Shown: positions 8,701-17,380 of the stretch, piece after piece
Position numbering within the stretch: the first letter of the stretch is position 1
How the letters are laid out: every line of letters starts with the position of its first letter
The notes under the pieces: generated by a model
Told to the model about the DNA's origin: nothing
Database searches by the model: none
What the model saw: the letters and a program-made list of their open reading frames with translations, nothing else
NCBI RefSeq assembly: GCF_018618755.1
Contig: NZ_JACSMR010000001.1
Location: forward strand, 682,001 to 746,000
Source: Exiguobacterium sp. s193
GTDB taxonomy: Bacteria > Bacillota > Bacilli > Exiguobacteriales > Exiguobacteriaceae
DNA: 64,000 nucleotides
Reading direction: 5' to 3'
Program-made: the position numbers and the translations under genes

Positions 8701-9982
8701 GTTTCTCGACCTCCTCGAAGTGGTGAAGCGCCTGGTAGCGAATGTAATGAAGAGATGTGTAGACGATCAGGAGCATCGGAAACAATTTGTAGCGGTGGCG
8801 GATCGCCGTTCCGACGTTTCCTGTCCCGAGCCCGAAGATGAGTGCATTGACGATGAAGAGAAGTAACATGAAGAACAGGACACCGGCGTAAGGATGTTGC
8901 TTCAAGTAGCGGAAGTGGCGAATCGTCAATCCGAACAGGACGAGATAAAAGGCAGCGTCCAGGAAGAAAATCGCGATGTTCATGACGCTTGACCATTGCC
9001 ACGGAAATGGTGAGAAGAGGAAGTAGACCATCCGGAGCGGTGAATAAAGAATCACGTCCAGGGGTCCCGTCACGGTCAAGCCGTTCAAGTAAGCCGATCC
9101 ACCGCGGTCGTAACTCATGCCGCTGAAGAGTTGACCATTTTCCGAGACATGGGTGAATTTCGCGAATAACACATCCTGAAAGCTGTAGACGATGAAACCG
9201 ACGATGAGCACTTGCATCACGAGCCGCTGGACTTTCGAAGCCTCGAAATCCATCCGACCGGTCGCATGATTATAAAAGGAGAAATAAACCAATAAAACGA
9301 CGATTCCAATCGCGAGACCGGAGTGAAAGATTGTACTGACGAAGTAGGCCGTGTACGCAAGTGCTAACGAAGCAACGGATTTGTCGATCGTCCAGCGCAC
9401 CATGTAGTAGAGTGTGTAGACAATCCCAAGCGCGACGATTTGGTCACGCAACAGAATCGGCGAGAGCAACAACCCTTGTGGAAAGAAAGCAAAGACGGCG
9501 GTCGAGAAGAAGACGAGTGCTGTCGGTAACTTCAACAACTGGAGGGTCTTCGCGAGAATGACGATTGAAACAACGCCGAGGATGACGTTAAAGTACTGGG
9601 CCAGGATCCGTTCCGGTCCGAACAAGAGATAGAACACCCCGAGAAACTTCGAGTAGCTTCCGCGGACGACTTCGTTGAACATCGATGGATCAAGATAGAT
9701 TTGTAATCCTTCCAGATGAAACGCCTCCGTGTCGTCGCCGCTATGCGGGGGGAGTCGGAATAGTTCAAGATCAACGAACATCAAGCCGAAGCGGACGATG
9801 AAGGCTGTGACGAAAATAAGAAACAGTGGTGTCGTCTCGGCGTTTTTCAACAGGTACACCAGTAACAAAATCGAGTTCACGGCGAGCATCAAGGTAATGT
9901 AGCCTTCACCTGTCGGAAAGAGCGGCCGCACCAATTGACTGAGCAACGCTTCGATGATGAGTAAGATGAAAATCGGCCGCAT
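8690..9982 (-). CDS. Polytopic membrane protein, probable polysaccharide polymerase (EpsG/Wzy-like)
   Basis: The 430-aa product has roughly 10-11 hydrophobic segments, starting at the N-terminus, with a large extracytoplasmic loop around residues 70-110 (PPHSGDDTEAFHLEGL) and another around 275-300. It lies between the flippase and sugar-processing genes, where a Wzy polymerase is expected, and has the length range of Wzy proteins. Sequence motifs in this class are too weak to prove function. AGGAGGGAAGAAG precedes ATG 9982. The 3' end overlaps the epimerase gene. The O-antigen-ligase-type protein at 14131 is an alternative polymerase for the same repeat unit. Confidence 0.7.
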   Translation of the reverse strand: MRPIFILLIIEALLSQLVRPLFPTGEGYITLMLAVNSILLLVYLLKNAETTPLFLIFVTAFIVRFGLMFVDLELFRLPPHSGDDTEAFHLEGLQIYLDPSMFNEVVRGSYSKFLGVFYLLFGPERILAQYFNVILGVVSIVILAKTLQLLKLPTALVFFSTAVFAFFPQGLLLSPILLRDQIVALGIVYTLYYMVRWTIDKSVASLALAYTAYFVSTIFHSGLAIGIVVLLVYFSFYNHATGRMDFEASKVQRLVMQVLIVGFIVYSFQDVLFAKFTHVSENGQLFSGMSYDRGGSAYLNGLTVTGPLDVILYSPLRMVYFLFSPFPWQWSSVMNIAIFFLDAAFYLVLFGLTIRHFRYLKQHPYAGVLFFMLLLFIVNALIFGLGTGNVGTAIRHRYKLFPMLLIVYTSLHYIRYQALHHFEEVEKRAE

Positions 9983-9994
9983 CTTCTTCCCTCC

Positions 9995-11257
9995 TTAGCT
10001 ACTTTGTTCGATGACGAGTGCCAGATTTCGTGGATAGAGTGCCCGGTAAAGTGCCGGACTCAGCAAGGCGATTTGGGTGATGGCGCATAAAGCGTAAGCC
10101 GTCGTCGCTCCGTACAAGCCATACATCGGGATCAGGACGCTGCATGCAATGAGATTGACGGCGACGCTTCCGAAAATCGCGATCGTCTGGATGCGGAACT
10201 GCTGGAAGCCCGTCAGTAATGCTTGGATGACGGTCGAGTTATAGAAAAACAAGGAAGCGACCATCATCAAAACAAAAATCGTGTGGTACTGAACGAAAGA
10301 GGCGTTGTAGAAAATCGTTAGCCCCCACTTTCCGAAGAAAATCGCCCCGATGATCAGTAAGACACCAACGGCATTCGTCATCAGCAACATCGACCGTGTC
10401 AGCTTACGGAGCGCCGGCAGGCTTTGACGTTCGCCCGTCTCTGACGAAAAATTCGGTAAGAGGACGGCGACGAGCGAATGGATGAACAAACTTCCGAGAA
10501 CGAGTAAGTAGGCGATACTCGCATAGTAACCAAGTTCTTCCGTCCCGATCGCACGACCGACGAACAGGCGCGGGATGTTCGCATTCAAGGCAATCAAGAG
10601 GGCGACGAAACCGAGCGGGACGGCCTTGAAGAACAACTGTCGACCCGTTTGGTACCGTTCATTCATCGTAATGTTTTCAAAGCCTTGCCCAATCCGCCGG
10701 ACGGTCGGTAAATCGTAGATGATCAGCATGATTAAGTTTCCGGCAATCATCGCAAGGACAAAACCGTGGATTGAATGCGTCATGAAAAGAATCAAGGCTG
10801 CGCCCGAGACGTTGATGAGACTCCTGAAAATCTTCGATAAGGCGACTTCCTTGAATGCCATGTGTCCTTGAAGGAATCCGTACGAGAGATCGGCGAACGA
10901 TTCCATGTATTTATTGAGATAGACGAGTAACGTCAACAGCAGGATGTCCGTTTCACCAAAGAAATAATAGACGACCAGTAAGACGAGCGCTCCGAGCGAC
11001 AAGAGGAAAAACCGTGTCTTGATGAAAAGCGTGAAGTTCTTCAGCCCGGCCCGTTCTGCCGTCAAAATCGTGCTGGCATTGAGCCAACAGAACATGACAA
11101 TCGGTGCCGTCAAGGCGAGCGCATAATTGAAATATCCGATATTGAGTGGCGTGCTCCATTTGATCAGGAGCGTCAAAATCATCCACTGGTGTAAGGAATA
11201 AGCCGTATCGGCAATGAAGATTAAGTTAAAACGTGATAACTGCCGGGGTGCTTTCAT
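9995..11257 (-). CDS. Wzx-type oligosaccharide flippase (MOP superfamily)
   Basis: A 420-aa integral membrane protein with about 12 predicted helices and the gene position of a Wzx flippase. The N-terminal stretch NLIFIADTAYSLHQWMILTLL and the repeated pattern of short cytoplasmic basic loops fit the polysaccharide-transport branch of the MATE/MVF/PST family. It would flip the undecaprenyl-diphosphate-linked repeat unit to the outer leaflet for polymerisation. AGGTGAGATGAG lies just upstream of ATG 11257. EPS2 carries a separate, AT-rich flippase (48481-49743). Confidence 0.85.
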   Translation of the reverse strand: MKAPRQLSRFNLIFIADTAYSLHQWMILTLLIKWSTPLNIGYFNYALALTAPIVMFCWLNASTILTAERAGLKNFTLFIKTRFFLLSLGALVLLVVYYFFGETDILLLTLLVYLNKYMESFADLSYGFLQGHMAFKEVALSKIFRSLINVSGAALILFMTHSIHGFVLAMIAGNLIMLIIYDLPTVRRIGQGFENITMNERYQTGRQLFFKAVPLGFVALLIALNANIPRLFVGRAIGTEELGYYASIAYLLVLGSLFIHSLVAVLLPNFSSETGERQSLPALRKLTRSMLLMTNAVGVLLIIGAIFFGKWGLTIFYNASFVQYHTIFVLMMVASLFFYNSTVIQALLTGFQQFRIQTIAIFGSVAVNLIACSVLIPMYGLYGATTAYALCAITQIALLSPALYRALYPRNLALVIEQSS

Positions 11258-11270
11258 CTCATCTCACCTC

Positions 11271-13136
11271 TCATTCTCTCGCGATCCGGACAACTTCCGG
11301 CATCACGACCGGACGACTATCATTCGTTGCACCAAGCAGGTACGTCCGTAATGCCTCTTCATCGTCGAGGCAGCGGCTGATTTCGCGCAAGTATGGTTCA
11401 ACGGATCCGAAGGGACGGGTCTTGCCGACGAGAATCTTTTCGAACACCCGCTCGTCATGGACTTCTTCAGCTGCAAGTAATTCTTCATAAAGCTTCTCGC
11501 CTTTTCGGATGCCGCTATAGACGATCGGAATCTGTTCTTCCGTAAAGCCGCTCAAGTGAATCAAGTTTTTTGCAAGTGTCGTGATATTGACCGGTTCTCC
11601 CATGTCGAGGACGAAGACTTCTCCCCCGCTCGCGAGGACACTTGCTTGAATGACGAGCCGACTTGCTTCCGGAATCGTCATGAAGTACCGCGTCATCGCC
11701 GGGTCCGTCACGGTGATCGGACCACCTTTCGCGATCTGCTCCTTGAAGAGCGGGATGACGGATCCCCGACTGCCGAGGACGTTTCCGAAGCGGACGACGG
11801 CGAATGTCGTTTCACTGTTGCGGGCGATTTGCTGAATCACCATCTCGGCGATCCGTTTCGTTGCGCCCATCACGCTCGTCGGGTTAACGGCCTTATCGGT
11901 CGAAATCATGACGAACCGTTTGACGTGTGCCGCTTCCGCCGCGAGCGCGACGTTACGTGTCCCGTAGATGTTGTTTTTGACGGCTTCGCGTGGATTATCT
12001 TCCATCAACGGCACATGCTTATGGGCGGCGGCATGGTAGACAAGATCCGGTTCGAACCGTTGCATGACTTCCGTCAGCCGCTCAAGATCCTGGACGTCGG
12101 CGATGACGGAATGGAGGGTCGTGCCGTCCGTCATACATTCCAGTTCACGGCGGATCAAGTAGATGCTGTTCTCGCCGTGCCCGAGAAGGATCAGGTGGTC
12201 CGGTTTGAACTTAATCAGCTGACGGCAGATTTCCGAGCCGATTGATCCGCCCGCTCCCGTCACGAGGACCGTCGCCCCGCTGACGCTCCGCTCGATTTCC
12301 GTGATGTCGAGTTCGACGGGTTCTCGTCCGAGTAAATCAGCGATTGAGACTTCGCGGATTTGATTGATCGAGACCTTTCCTGACGCCAGTTCGACGAGCA
12401 TCGGTAACGTATGCGCCTCGACCTTCGTCTGTTTGATCCGGTTGAGGAGCGCAATCCGTTTTGGATAAGACAAGGACGGAATCGCGAGCACAACGGCTTC
12501 AATCTTGTATTCTTCGATGATGAATTCAAGCTGGTCGACCGTCCCGATGACGGGGACACCGTGGATTCGCATCCCTTTTAATTCCGACAAATCGTCAAGC
12601 ATGCCGACGACGTTCAAAATATGCGCTTTCTTTTGTTTCAGTTCCTTCGTGATCATCTGACCGGACGCGCCGGCACCGATGATTAACGTCCGCTTCCCGA
12701 GCATCCGGTTGTCCCGCTTCAGCTGAAGCGTTCGCCCCCGAATCGCGAGTCGGACGAATAAAATCCCGTTCAGGACGAGTCCGGTCTGGAGAAAAACGGC
12801 CCGTTCGACGGCAAAATCGAACAATGCGTATTCAAGACCGAGTAAGACGAAGCTACTGGCGACGACGACGAATAGGAGGACACCTAAATCCCGGAGACTC
12901 GCATACCGCCAAACGATTTGGTAGAAGCGCATCCAGTGCGCGACGAGCGTTAAGGCGACCCATTGAATCAACGCGATTTCGATGGCGTTTCGTAAATCAA
13001 AATTGACGGTCAAATGGAGTGGATTAAAGAAGTAGAATGTAACGACGGTCGCAGCGGCGATGATCAAGGCATCGACGCCTCGTAAGAGTCCGATTTTCAG
13101 ATGGCGACGATACTGATGCAATGGTGGTGCTTGCAT
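11271..13136 (-). CDS. UDP-N-acetylglucosamine 4,6-dehydratase (EpsC/PglF/WbpM type)
   Basis: The 621-aa product has four N-terminal membrane helices (about 15-130), a first Rossmann-like domain (RTLIIGAGASGQMI at about 149), and a C-terminal SDR catalytic domain with VLVTGAGGSIGSEICRQ near 290, then AAAHKHVPLMEDNP and STDKAVNPTSVMGATKR. The active-site tyrosine is replaced by methionine (SVMGATK), normal for this membrane dehydratase group. It makes UDP-4-keto-6-deoxy-GlcNAc, feeding the aminotransferase and acyltransferase at the operon end. GGAGGAGCAGTC precedes the ATG. A paralogue of nearly equal length is in EPS2 (58091-59941). Confidence 0.93.
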   Translation of the reverse strand: MQAPPLHQYRRHLKIGLLRGVDALIIAAATVVTFYFFNPLHLTVNFDLRNAIEIALIQWVALTLVAHWMRFYQIVWRYASLRDLGVLLFVVVASSFVLLGLEYALFDFAVERAVFLQTGLVLNGILFVRLAIRGRTLQLKRDNRMLGKRTLIIGAGASGQMITKELKQKKAHILNVVGMLDDLSELKGMRIHGVPVIGTVDQLEFIIEEYKIEAVVLAIPSLSYPKRIALLNRIKQTKVEAHTLPMLVELASGKVSINQIREVSIADLLGREPVELDITEIERSVSGATVLVTGAGGSIGSEICRQLIKFKPDHLILLGHGENSIYLIRRELECMTDGTTLHSVIADVQDLERLTEVMQRFEPDLVYHAAAHKHVPLMEDNPREAVKNNIYGTRNVALAAEAAHVKRFVMISTDKAVNPTSVMGATKRIAEMVIQQIARNSETTFAVVRFGNVLGSRGSVIPLFKEQIAKGGPITVTDPAMTRYFMTIPEASRLVIQASVLASGGEVFVLDMGEPVNITTLAKNLIHLSGFTEEQIPIVYSGIRKGEKLYEELLAAEEVHDERVFEKILVGKTRPFGSVEPYLREISRCLDDEEALRTYLLGATNDSRPVVMPEVVRIARE

Positions 13137-13157
13137 GACTGCTCCTCCTTCCCCGAA

Positions 13158-13805
13158 TCATGAATGTGGCCGACTAACGACTTGTGGGTAAGATGTATCT
13201 GTCTTAGATTCCGCTGCCGACTTTTTTCCGAGTGCCCGTGAGTAGACGATTAGTAAGCCAATCATCAAGCCGAGTACACCACCGATTGCCGTGTTCATTA
13301 AGATGTTCGGTGAAACCGGTTTTGTCGGAATGCGTGCTGTTGAGAAAACTTCGGTGCTACTTGTATTGATTAACTGAGGCAAATAGTCTTGAAAGACTTC
13401 CGTCATCGTGTTCGCTTGAATGGCCGCTTGTTCTGCCGACCGTTCTGTGATGGATAAGGCGATGACTTGAGAATCGAGGTTACTTGAGACGGTCAATCGA
13501 TCCGTCAAATCAAATAGGCGTTTATCGGTCACGCCCATTTTTTGTGCGACTTGGTCGACGACTTCTGGACTGCGGAGAATGTCTTGGTAGGTACTGACGA
13601 GTGAGGCGGATGAAGTAGTCTCATTACTCTTTTGTGGGACGACGAGGATGTAAGCTGTCGCTTCATACGTTGGCTTGATGACGTAGGTGCTAATCAGATA
13701 ACCGGCACCTGCAAATAAGATGGCGCAGACAATCAAGATCCACCAACCCTTTTTTAATGTCGTCAAGTGATCTGCGAAAGTTCTTTTTTGATGTATCGTA
13801 TTCAC
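13158..13805 (-). CDS. Wzz/YveK-family chain-length regulator (BY-kinase modulator)
   Basis: The first gene of the EPS1 operon, 215 aa from GTG 13805, which has GAGGTG 6 nt upstream; the earlier GTG at 13814 abuts the ribosome site and is less likely. It has two transmembrane segments (about 27-50 and 172-192) flanking an extracytoplasmic domain, with the conserved P-rich block PTKPVSPNILMNTAIGGVLGL before the second helix. This is the CapA/EpsA/YveK group, which sets polymer length and activates a partner tyrosine kinase. No kinase follows here, unlike EPS2 (62528-63259 plus 61840-62535), so it may act with the EPS2 kinase or alone. Confidence 0.9.
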   Translation of the reverse strand: MNTIHQKRTFADHLTTLKKGWWILIVCAILFAGAGYLISTYVIKPTYEATAYILVVPQKSNETTSSASLVSTYQDILRSPEVVDQVAQKMGVTDKRLFDLTDRLTVSSNLDSQVIALSITERSAEQAAIQANTMTEVFQDYLPQLINTSSTEVFSTARIPTKPVSPNILMNTAIGGVLGLMIGLLIVYSRALGKKSAAESKTDTSYPQVVSRPHS

Positions 13806-13972
13806 ATCGTTCACCTCTTTCTTGCCTGGCGTCTTGGTTGGACATTGGTTATGACTTCACCTTATTTCCAAACGACTACCAAAACAATTAGAGCTTGGTG
13901 GAAATGATTATTTTTTTTTAAGTAGTTGTTATGCATGCGTATGATTACGTCATCGAAAAATATCAGTTCACG

Positions 13973-14005
13973 AAAAAAAGACGATTCACAGAAAAATGAT
14001 CGTCG
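13973..14005 (-). terminator. Hairpin plus T-run in the EPS1 leader (possible attenuator)
   Basis: On the minus strand GACGAT and ATCGTC form a 6-bp stem with a 13-nt loop, followed at once by seven T. It lies about 170 bp upstream of the first EPS1 gene. If the EPS1 promoter is upstream (right) of it, the hairpin would act as an attenuator in a long leader. If the promoter is downstream (left), it has no effect on EPS1. The stem is short, so confidence is moderate. Confidence 0.4.
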
Positions 14006-14019
14006 TTTCATCAAAATCA

Positions 14020-14036
14020 TGCAGAGAATCTGCATA
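14020..14036. promoter_or_regulatory. Perfect 7-bp dyad, candidate operator
   Basis: ATGCAGA-GAA-TCTGCAT is a perfect inverted repeat with 3-nt spacer, located in the divergent intergenic region and 94 bp upstream of the plus-strand gene. Size and symmetry fit a dimeric regulator site. The protein that binds is unknown. Confidence 0.4.
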
Positions 14037-14130
14037 ATTACAGTTTATTTACGGGTAAATACAAATTTGATGATTAGAATGTCCCGTAATCGGTAATAAG
14101 TCCTATATGAAGGGTGGATAGACTTTAGAA

Positions 14131-15420
14131 ATGATGTTAAAATCCGTCAATAGACCTGAATCGATTGTCTTATTCATCCTGCTGCTTTGGGTGACGATCG
14201 ATTTATGGACACGTCCCTTACGCTTTACGGACGAAGTCCTACCGAAGCACTGGAACACGCTGACCGTCTATCTGTATCCGTTACTTTTCCTTTTGTTCTA
14301 TCTCGTGTCGCGTCCTGTGTACGTCCCGTTCCAAGCCCGTTCTCATCGATTCATCACCGTTTCATTAAGTTATCTAACGATTCACGTCTTGTTCTTTTTC
14401 TTTCGCCCAGCGACGGACTCTCTTTTTTCGCTCCTCTACCTGTTGACGACATGGCTTTTCCTCCTCATCGTCCTATCACTCTCTACTTCGCTGTTCACCC
14501 ACTGGCATCAACTGTTGTTTCTCATTCTCTTTTATCAAGCACTTTTTCTCGCAAGTTACGCCCTGCTCGTTTCATTTGGTCAAGTCTACATCCCAATCGA
14601 CAACTTGCAGTGGTTTCGGATTGGTCCGCTGGCGTTACCACAGTTATATGTCGGAGAACAAGGTTCCTTTCTTCGGCTGGCGAGCTTAACGAACAATCCG
14701 AATGCTTTCGCTGCCTGGCTCGTCCCTGGCGGATTAATCGCCTGGGTGCATTTACTCGATTCGCTCGCGCACCGGTCTTGGCGTCGCCTCGCCGGTTATG
14801 GCTGTTCTTTCGTTCTTATCGCAAGCGGACTACTCGCCAGTGGATCACAAACAGGCATCTATTCTTTTTTCCTACTTGCCTTACTGACGACGATCCTGAT
14901 TGCCCCTACCCGTCGCCTGCGCTCGATGGTTAGTACTGCTTATATCATGGGACTCATCATCTTAACCGGTGCCTTATCGTTTCAGACAGGACTCTTCACT
15001 CGTTTAGTCAGTTTGAACGGTCGCCTCGACCTTTGGCAAGCCGGACTCGCCGCTTCTGCCGACCGCTTCTGGTTCGGTCATGGATTCGGTGCTTCGGCGA
15101 CCGGATTAAAAGAGCAACTCGGTGAAGAGACGCTTTATACGTTTCACAGCACACCGATTGTCTTTTTATATGAGTTCGGTCTCATCGGTCTCCTGCTTTA
15201 TATCGTTTGCTTCAGTTTCATCTTGATTCGATTGGTCCGAGATTATCGGTTCGACGATTTACAATCCGTGACGCTGCTCTTGATCGGCTTTTGGTTATTC
15301 TTGGCTCAGTTCACCGAAAGTCTTCTGACCCGCCCAAGCGGATTTTATTTCATCTGGCTCAGTCTACTCGCATACGCGACGCTCCGTCGCGACACACCAA
15401 CAGACAGTACCCACACCTAG
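14131..15420 (+). CDS. O-antigen ligase/polymerase-type membrane protein (Wzy_C/WaaL family)
   Basis: A 429-aa polytopic protein with roughly 11-12 hydrophobic segments. It carries the family's hallmark periplasmic stretch with LTNNPNAFAAWL (about residues 189-200), and WFGHGFGASATGLKEQ with the following H-S-T-P (about 310-340). The family joins glycans or polymerises repeat units on undecaprenyl diphosphate. It is divergent from EPS1, which already has a putative polymerase, so it may be a ligase, a second polymerase, or act on a different glycan. An AAGGGTGG site lies 13 nt upstream of the start, a longer gap than usual. Confidence 0.78.
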   Translation: MMLKSVNRPESIVLFILLLWVTIDLWTRPLRFTDEVLPKHWNTLTVYLYPLLFLLFYLVSRPVYVPFQARSHRFITVSLSYLTIHVLFFFFRPATDSLFSLLYLLTTWLFLLIVLSLSTSLFTHWHQLLFLILFYQALFLASYALLVSFGQVYIPIDNLQWFRIGPLALPQLYVGEQGSFLRLASLTNNPNAFAAWLVPGGLIAWVHLLDSLAHRSWRRLAGYGCSFVLIASGLLASGSQTGIYSFFLLALLTTILIAPTRRLRSMVSTAYIMGLIILTGALSFQTGLFTRLVSLNGRLDLWQAGLAASADRFWFGHGFGASATGLKEQLGEETLYTFHSTPIVFLYEFGLIGLLLYIVCFSFILIRLVRDYRFDDLQSVTLLLIGFWLFLAQFTESLLTRPSGFYFIWLSLLAYATLRRDTPTDSTHT

Positions 15421-15451
15421 ACGAACACCTACACGAAAGGGGTATGACATC

Positions 15452-16210
15452 ATGAAGAAATGGACAGAACAACAAGTCATCGATAGTTTAGTAGAGGCAA
15501 GCCATACATTCCCTGCCCTTGACGCCAAAACGTACGCCCGGTGGTCGAGCGGCAAAGACATCCCGTCCATCACGACGATCATCAATGTATTCGGATCGTG
15601 GCGCGAAGCATTACACGCGGCAGGTCTTTCATCGATTCGTCCTTATTTTTCCGACGAAGAAATCCTAGCCTTCATCAAGGAAGCGTCGAACCGGCTCCAT
15701 CCATTTCATAGCAACAGTTACCGGGAATGGGCCAAAGCAAAACATGGTCCGTCACTGACGTTGATCAACCTTCGTTTCGGGTCATGGTCACGGGCCCTGG
15801 AGGAAGCACATATCGAGATGACACGTTCCGTCTGCATGACGGAAGAACGCATCATCAATGCGCTCCTCGAAGCATCGGACGTCCTCCCGCGCTTGACGAC
15901 CCAGACGTACTCAATTTGGGCGCAAGAAAACGGACATCCGACGGTCGCGACGATTGCCCGAAAATACGGTTCTTGGGTCGATGCGCTCGCCTGTCTCGAC
16001 ATCGCCCCGCCACGCCGCAAATGGGTCGAAGAAGATGTCCTCGACGCTTTGAAGCAAGCGCAAGCTGAACTCCCATCCTTCAGCATCATCCATTACCGGA
16101 AGTGGGCAGAAGGACGATCCGTTCCAAGTACGTCGACAATCAATGCCTTATTCGGCAGCTGGACGTCTGCCGTTCAATGCCTCAAACGGTCACGTGTAAC
16201 GATGTCATGA
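15452..16210 (+). CDS. Four-repeat HNH_repeat-type protein, paralogue of 266-1009
   Basis: The 252-aa product again has four tandem units of about 60 residues, each with T-Y-x-x-W, P-(S/T)-x-x-x-I and F/Y-G-S-W-x-x-A. Unit 3 of both paralogues shares the same block (PTVATIARxYGSW), so the whole four-unit gene was duplicated rather than the units independently. No catalytic domain is visible. It is 31 bp downstream of the 14131 gene with AAAGGGG upstream of ATG, so probably co-transcribed, and it ends just before a strong terminator. A DNA-binding, EPS-linked regulatory role is inferred. Confidence 0.75.
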   Translation: MKKWTEQQVIDSLVEASHTFPALDAKTYARWSSGKDIPSITTIINVFGSWREALHAAGLSSIRPYFSDEEILAFIKEASNRLHPFHSNSYREWAKAKHGPSLTLINLRFGSWSRALEEAHIEMTRSVCMTEERIINALLEASDVLPRLTTQTYSIWAQENGHPTVATIARKYGSWVDALACLDIAPPRRKWVEEDVLDALKQAQAELPSFSIIHYRKWAEGRSVPSTSTINALFGSWTSAVQCLKRSRVTMS

Positions 16211-16228
16211 TTTCCGGATGAATCAAAG

Positions 16229-16265
16229 AAGGGGCTGCTCCTCTATCGAGAGAGCGGCCCCTTTT
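16229..16265 (+). terminator. Intrinsic terminator after the 14131-16210 operon
   Basis: GGGGCTGCTC (16231-16240) pairs with GAGCGGCCCC (16252-16261) with one mismatch, followed by TTTT. It lies 20 bp past the stop and also separates the convergent ATP-grasp gene. Confidence 0.85.
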
Positions 16266-16287
16266 GTGTGTGGATTGCTTAGCTTTT

Positions 16288-17289
16288 TTACGTTTTGTTG
16301 TGGTTGGATTGTTCGAATTGAGCCGCTGATACGAGGGTCACGGTGTCGTGTTTCATCATGTAGCGGTTTTCTTGATACTGACCGATCGCCGGTCGATTGA
16401 TATGCCCCTGCAAATTTTGATAAAGTTGCGCCGGGAAATTGACACCACACTCATAGGCGTGCGGGTACCCACCCCCGAAGCGCGGATTGATTTCGGATAG
16501 ATACAATGTCCCGTCGACGTCAAAGACATCAAAGTCAAGGGGACCGACAAGTCCCGTTCCTTCTAGCACATGCTCGACGAGTTCAAACACATCCGCACGG
16601 ACGACAGAACGACTTTTATCCGTTTCTCCGGCACGCATCACAAGTTTTTCCTTAATGAAAATCGACGTCACTTCCTGAGAAAGTAAATCGACATACACAT
16701 CCACACCAAGTTCCGGCCCGTCCAAAAACTCCTGGACGATCAAACCTTCCGATTGGTCAAATAAATGCTCGACTTCAGGGAGCGACCCGACCCGGCTGAC
16801 GGCGATACTCGCACTCCCGTTTCGCGGTTTGACGAAAACCGGGAAATCGATTTCCTGCAATGCGAGGGCTTCTTGAAAAGCAGCTAGCGTATGATAGGTT
16901 TTTGCGTGTGCGATGCCTTGTCCGACACAATGCGTATACATCGCATACTTATCAAAACAAAGTGCACATGCTTCCTGCGGTGAAACGACGACGGTCACAC
17001 CGATCGTCTCAAACCGATCATGTGCCGCAGCAAGTGATTCAAGTTCCGGATCTATCAACGATAAAAGCGCCGTCACTTGCTGCTGCTGACAAAGTTCAAG
17101 CAAATGATCGATATAATCCGGATGAGTGATTTCGGGTACGATATAGTGGTGATGTGCCATGTAGAGGGCTGGTGCGAGTGGACTACAATCCGCCGCACTG
17201 ACCTGACCATCTTTAAACTCTCTTACAAAATACTCGACTAGCTTTGCGCGACGTCCGGCACTTGTAATCAATAGATGGGGTCTTCTCAT
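16288..17289 (-). CDS. ATP-grasp carboxylate-amine ligase-like protein
   Basis: A 333-aa ATP-grasp protein. The N-terminal preATP-grasp Rossmann-like domain begins HLLITSAGRRAKLVEYF. The nucleotide-binding region has FPVFVKPRNGSASIAV (about 150-165) and LIVQEFLDGPELGVDVYVD, and the metal-binding residues are in LYLSEINPRFGGGYPHAYECG (about 275-295). The closest general relatives are CarB-like single-domain ligases that join a carboxylate to an amine or other nucleophile. Some occur in cell-surface polysaccharide loci, others in peptide modification. It is monocistronic, convergent with the preceding operon. Substrate unknown. Confidence 0.8.
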   Translation of the reverse strand: MRRPHLLITSAGRRAKLVEYFVREFKDGQVSAADCSPLAPALYMAHHHYIVPEITHPDYIDHLLELCQQQQVTALLSLIDPELESLAAAHDRFETIGVTVVVSPQEACALCFDKYAMYTHCVGQGIAHAKTYHTLAAFQEALALQEIDFPVFVKPRNGSASIAVSRVGSLPEVEHLFDQSEGLIVQEFLDGPELGVDVYVDLLSQEVTSIFIKEKLVMRAGETDKSRSVVRADVFELVEHVLEGTGLVGPLDFDVFDVDGTLYLSEINPRFGGGYPHAYECGVNFPAQLYQNLQGHINRPAIGQYQENRYMMKHDTVTLVSAAQFEQSNHNKT

Positions 17290-17380
17290 ATCGTCCGCTC
17301 CTTTTTGTGTATTACCTAAAAGGATTCGCTCTCACACGAACCGAACCCTTTTTTGTATCGTATTAACTAGGACAGAAGTC

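Larger units (their letters stand above)
13806..14130. promoter_or_regulatory. Divergent control region between EPS1 and the 14131 operon
   Basis: About 320 bp of AT-rich non-coding DNA between two divergent transcription units. It contains a perfect 7-bp inverted repeat (ATGCAGA, 3-nt spacer, TCTGCAT; 14020-14036) and, on the minus strand, a hairpin followed by seven T residues (14005 to 13973). Promoters for both directions must lie here, but no hexamer pair is convincing: candidates are TTGTTT with 17-nt spacing to TAAGGT on the minus strand. Regulation by a repressor at the dyad and attenuation at the hairpin are inferences. Confidence 0.5.

Noticed and set aside
11556-12245. Long plus-strand frame opposite the EPS1 dehydratase gene
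   Set aside because: A shadow of a well-supported gene on the other strand; composition is unlike a protein and no start signal is present.
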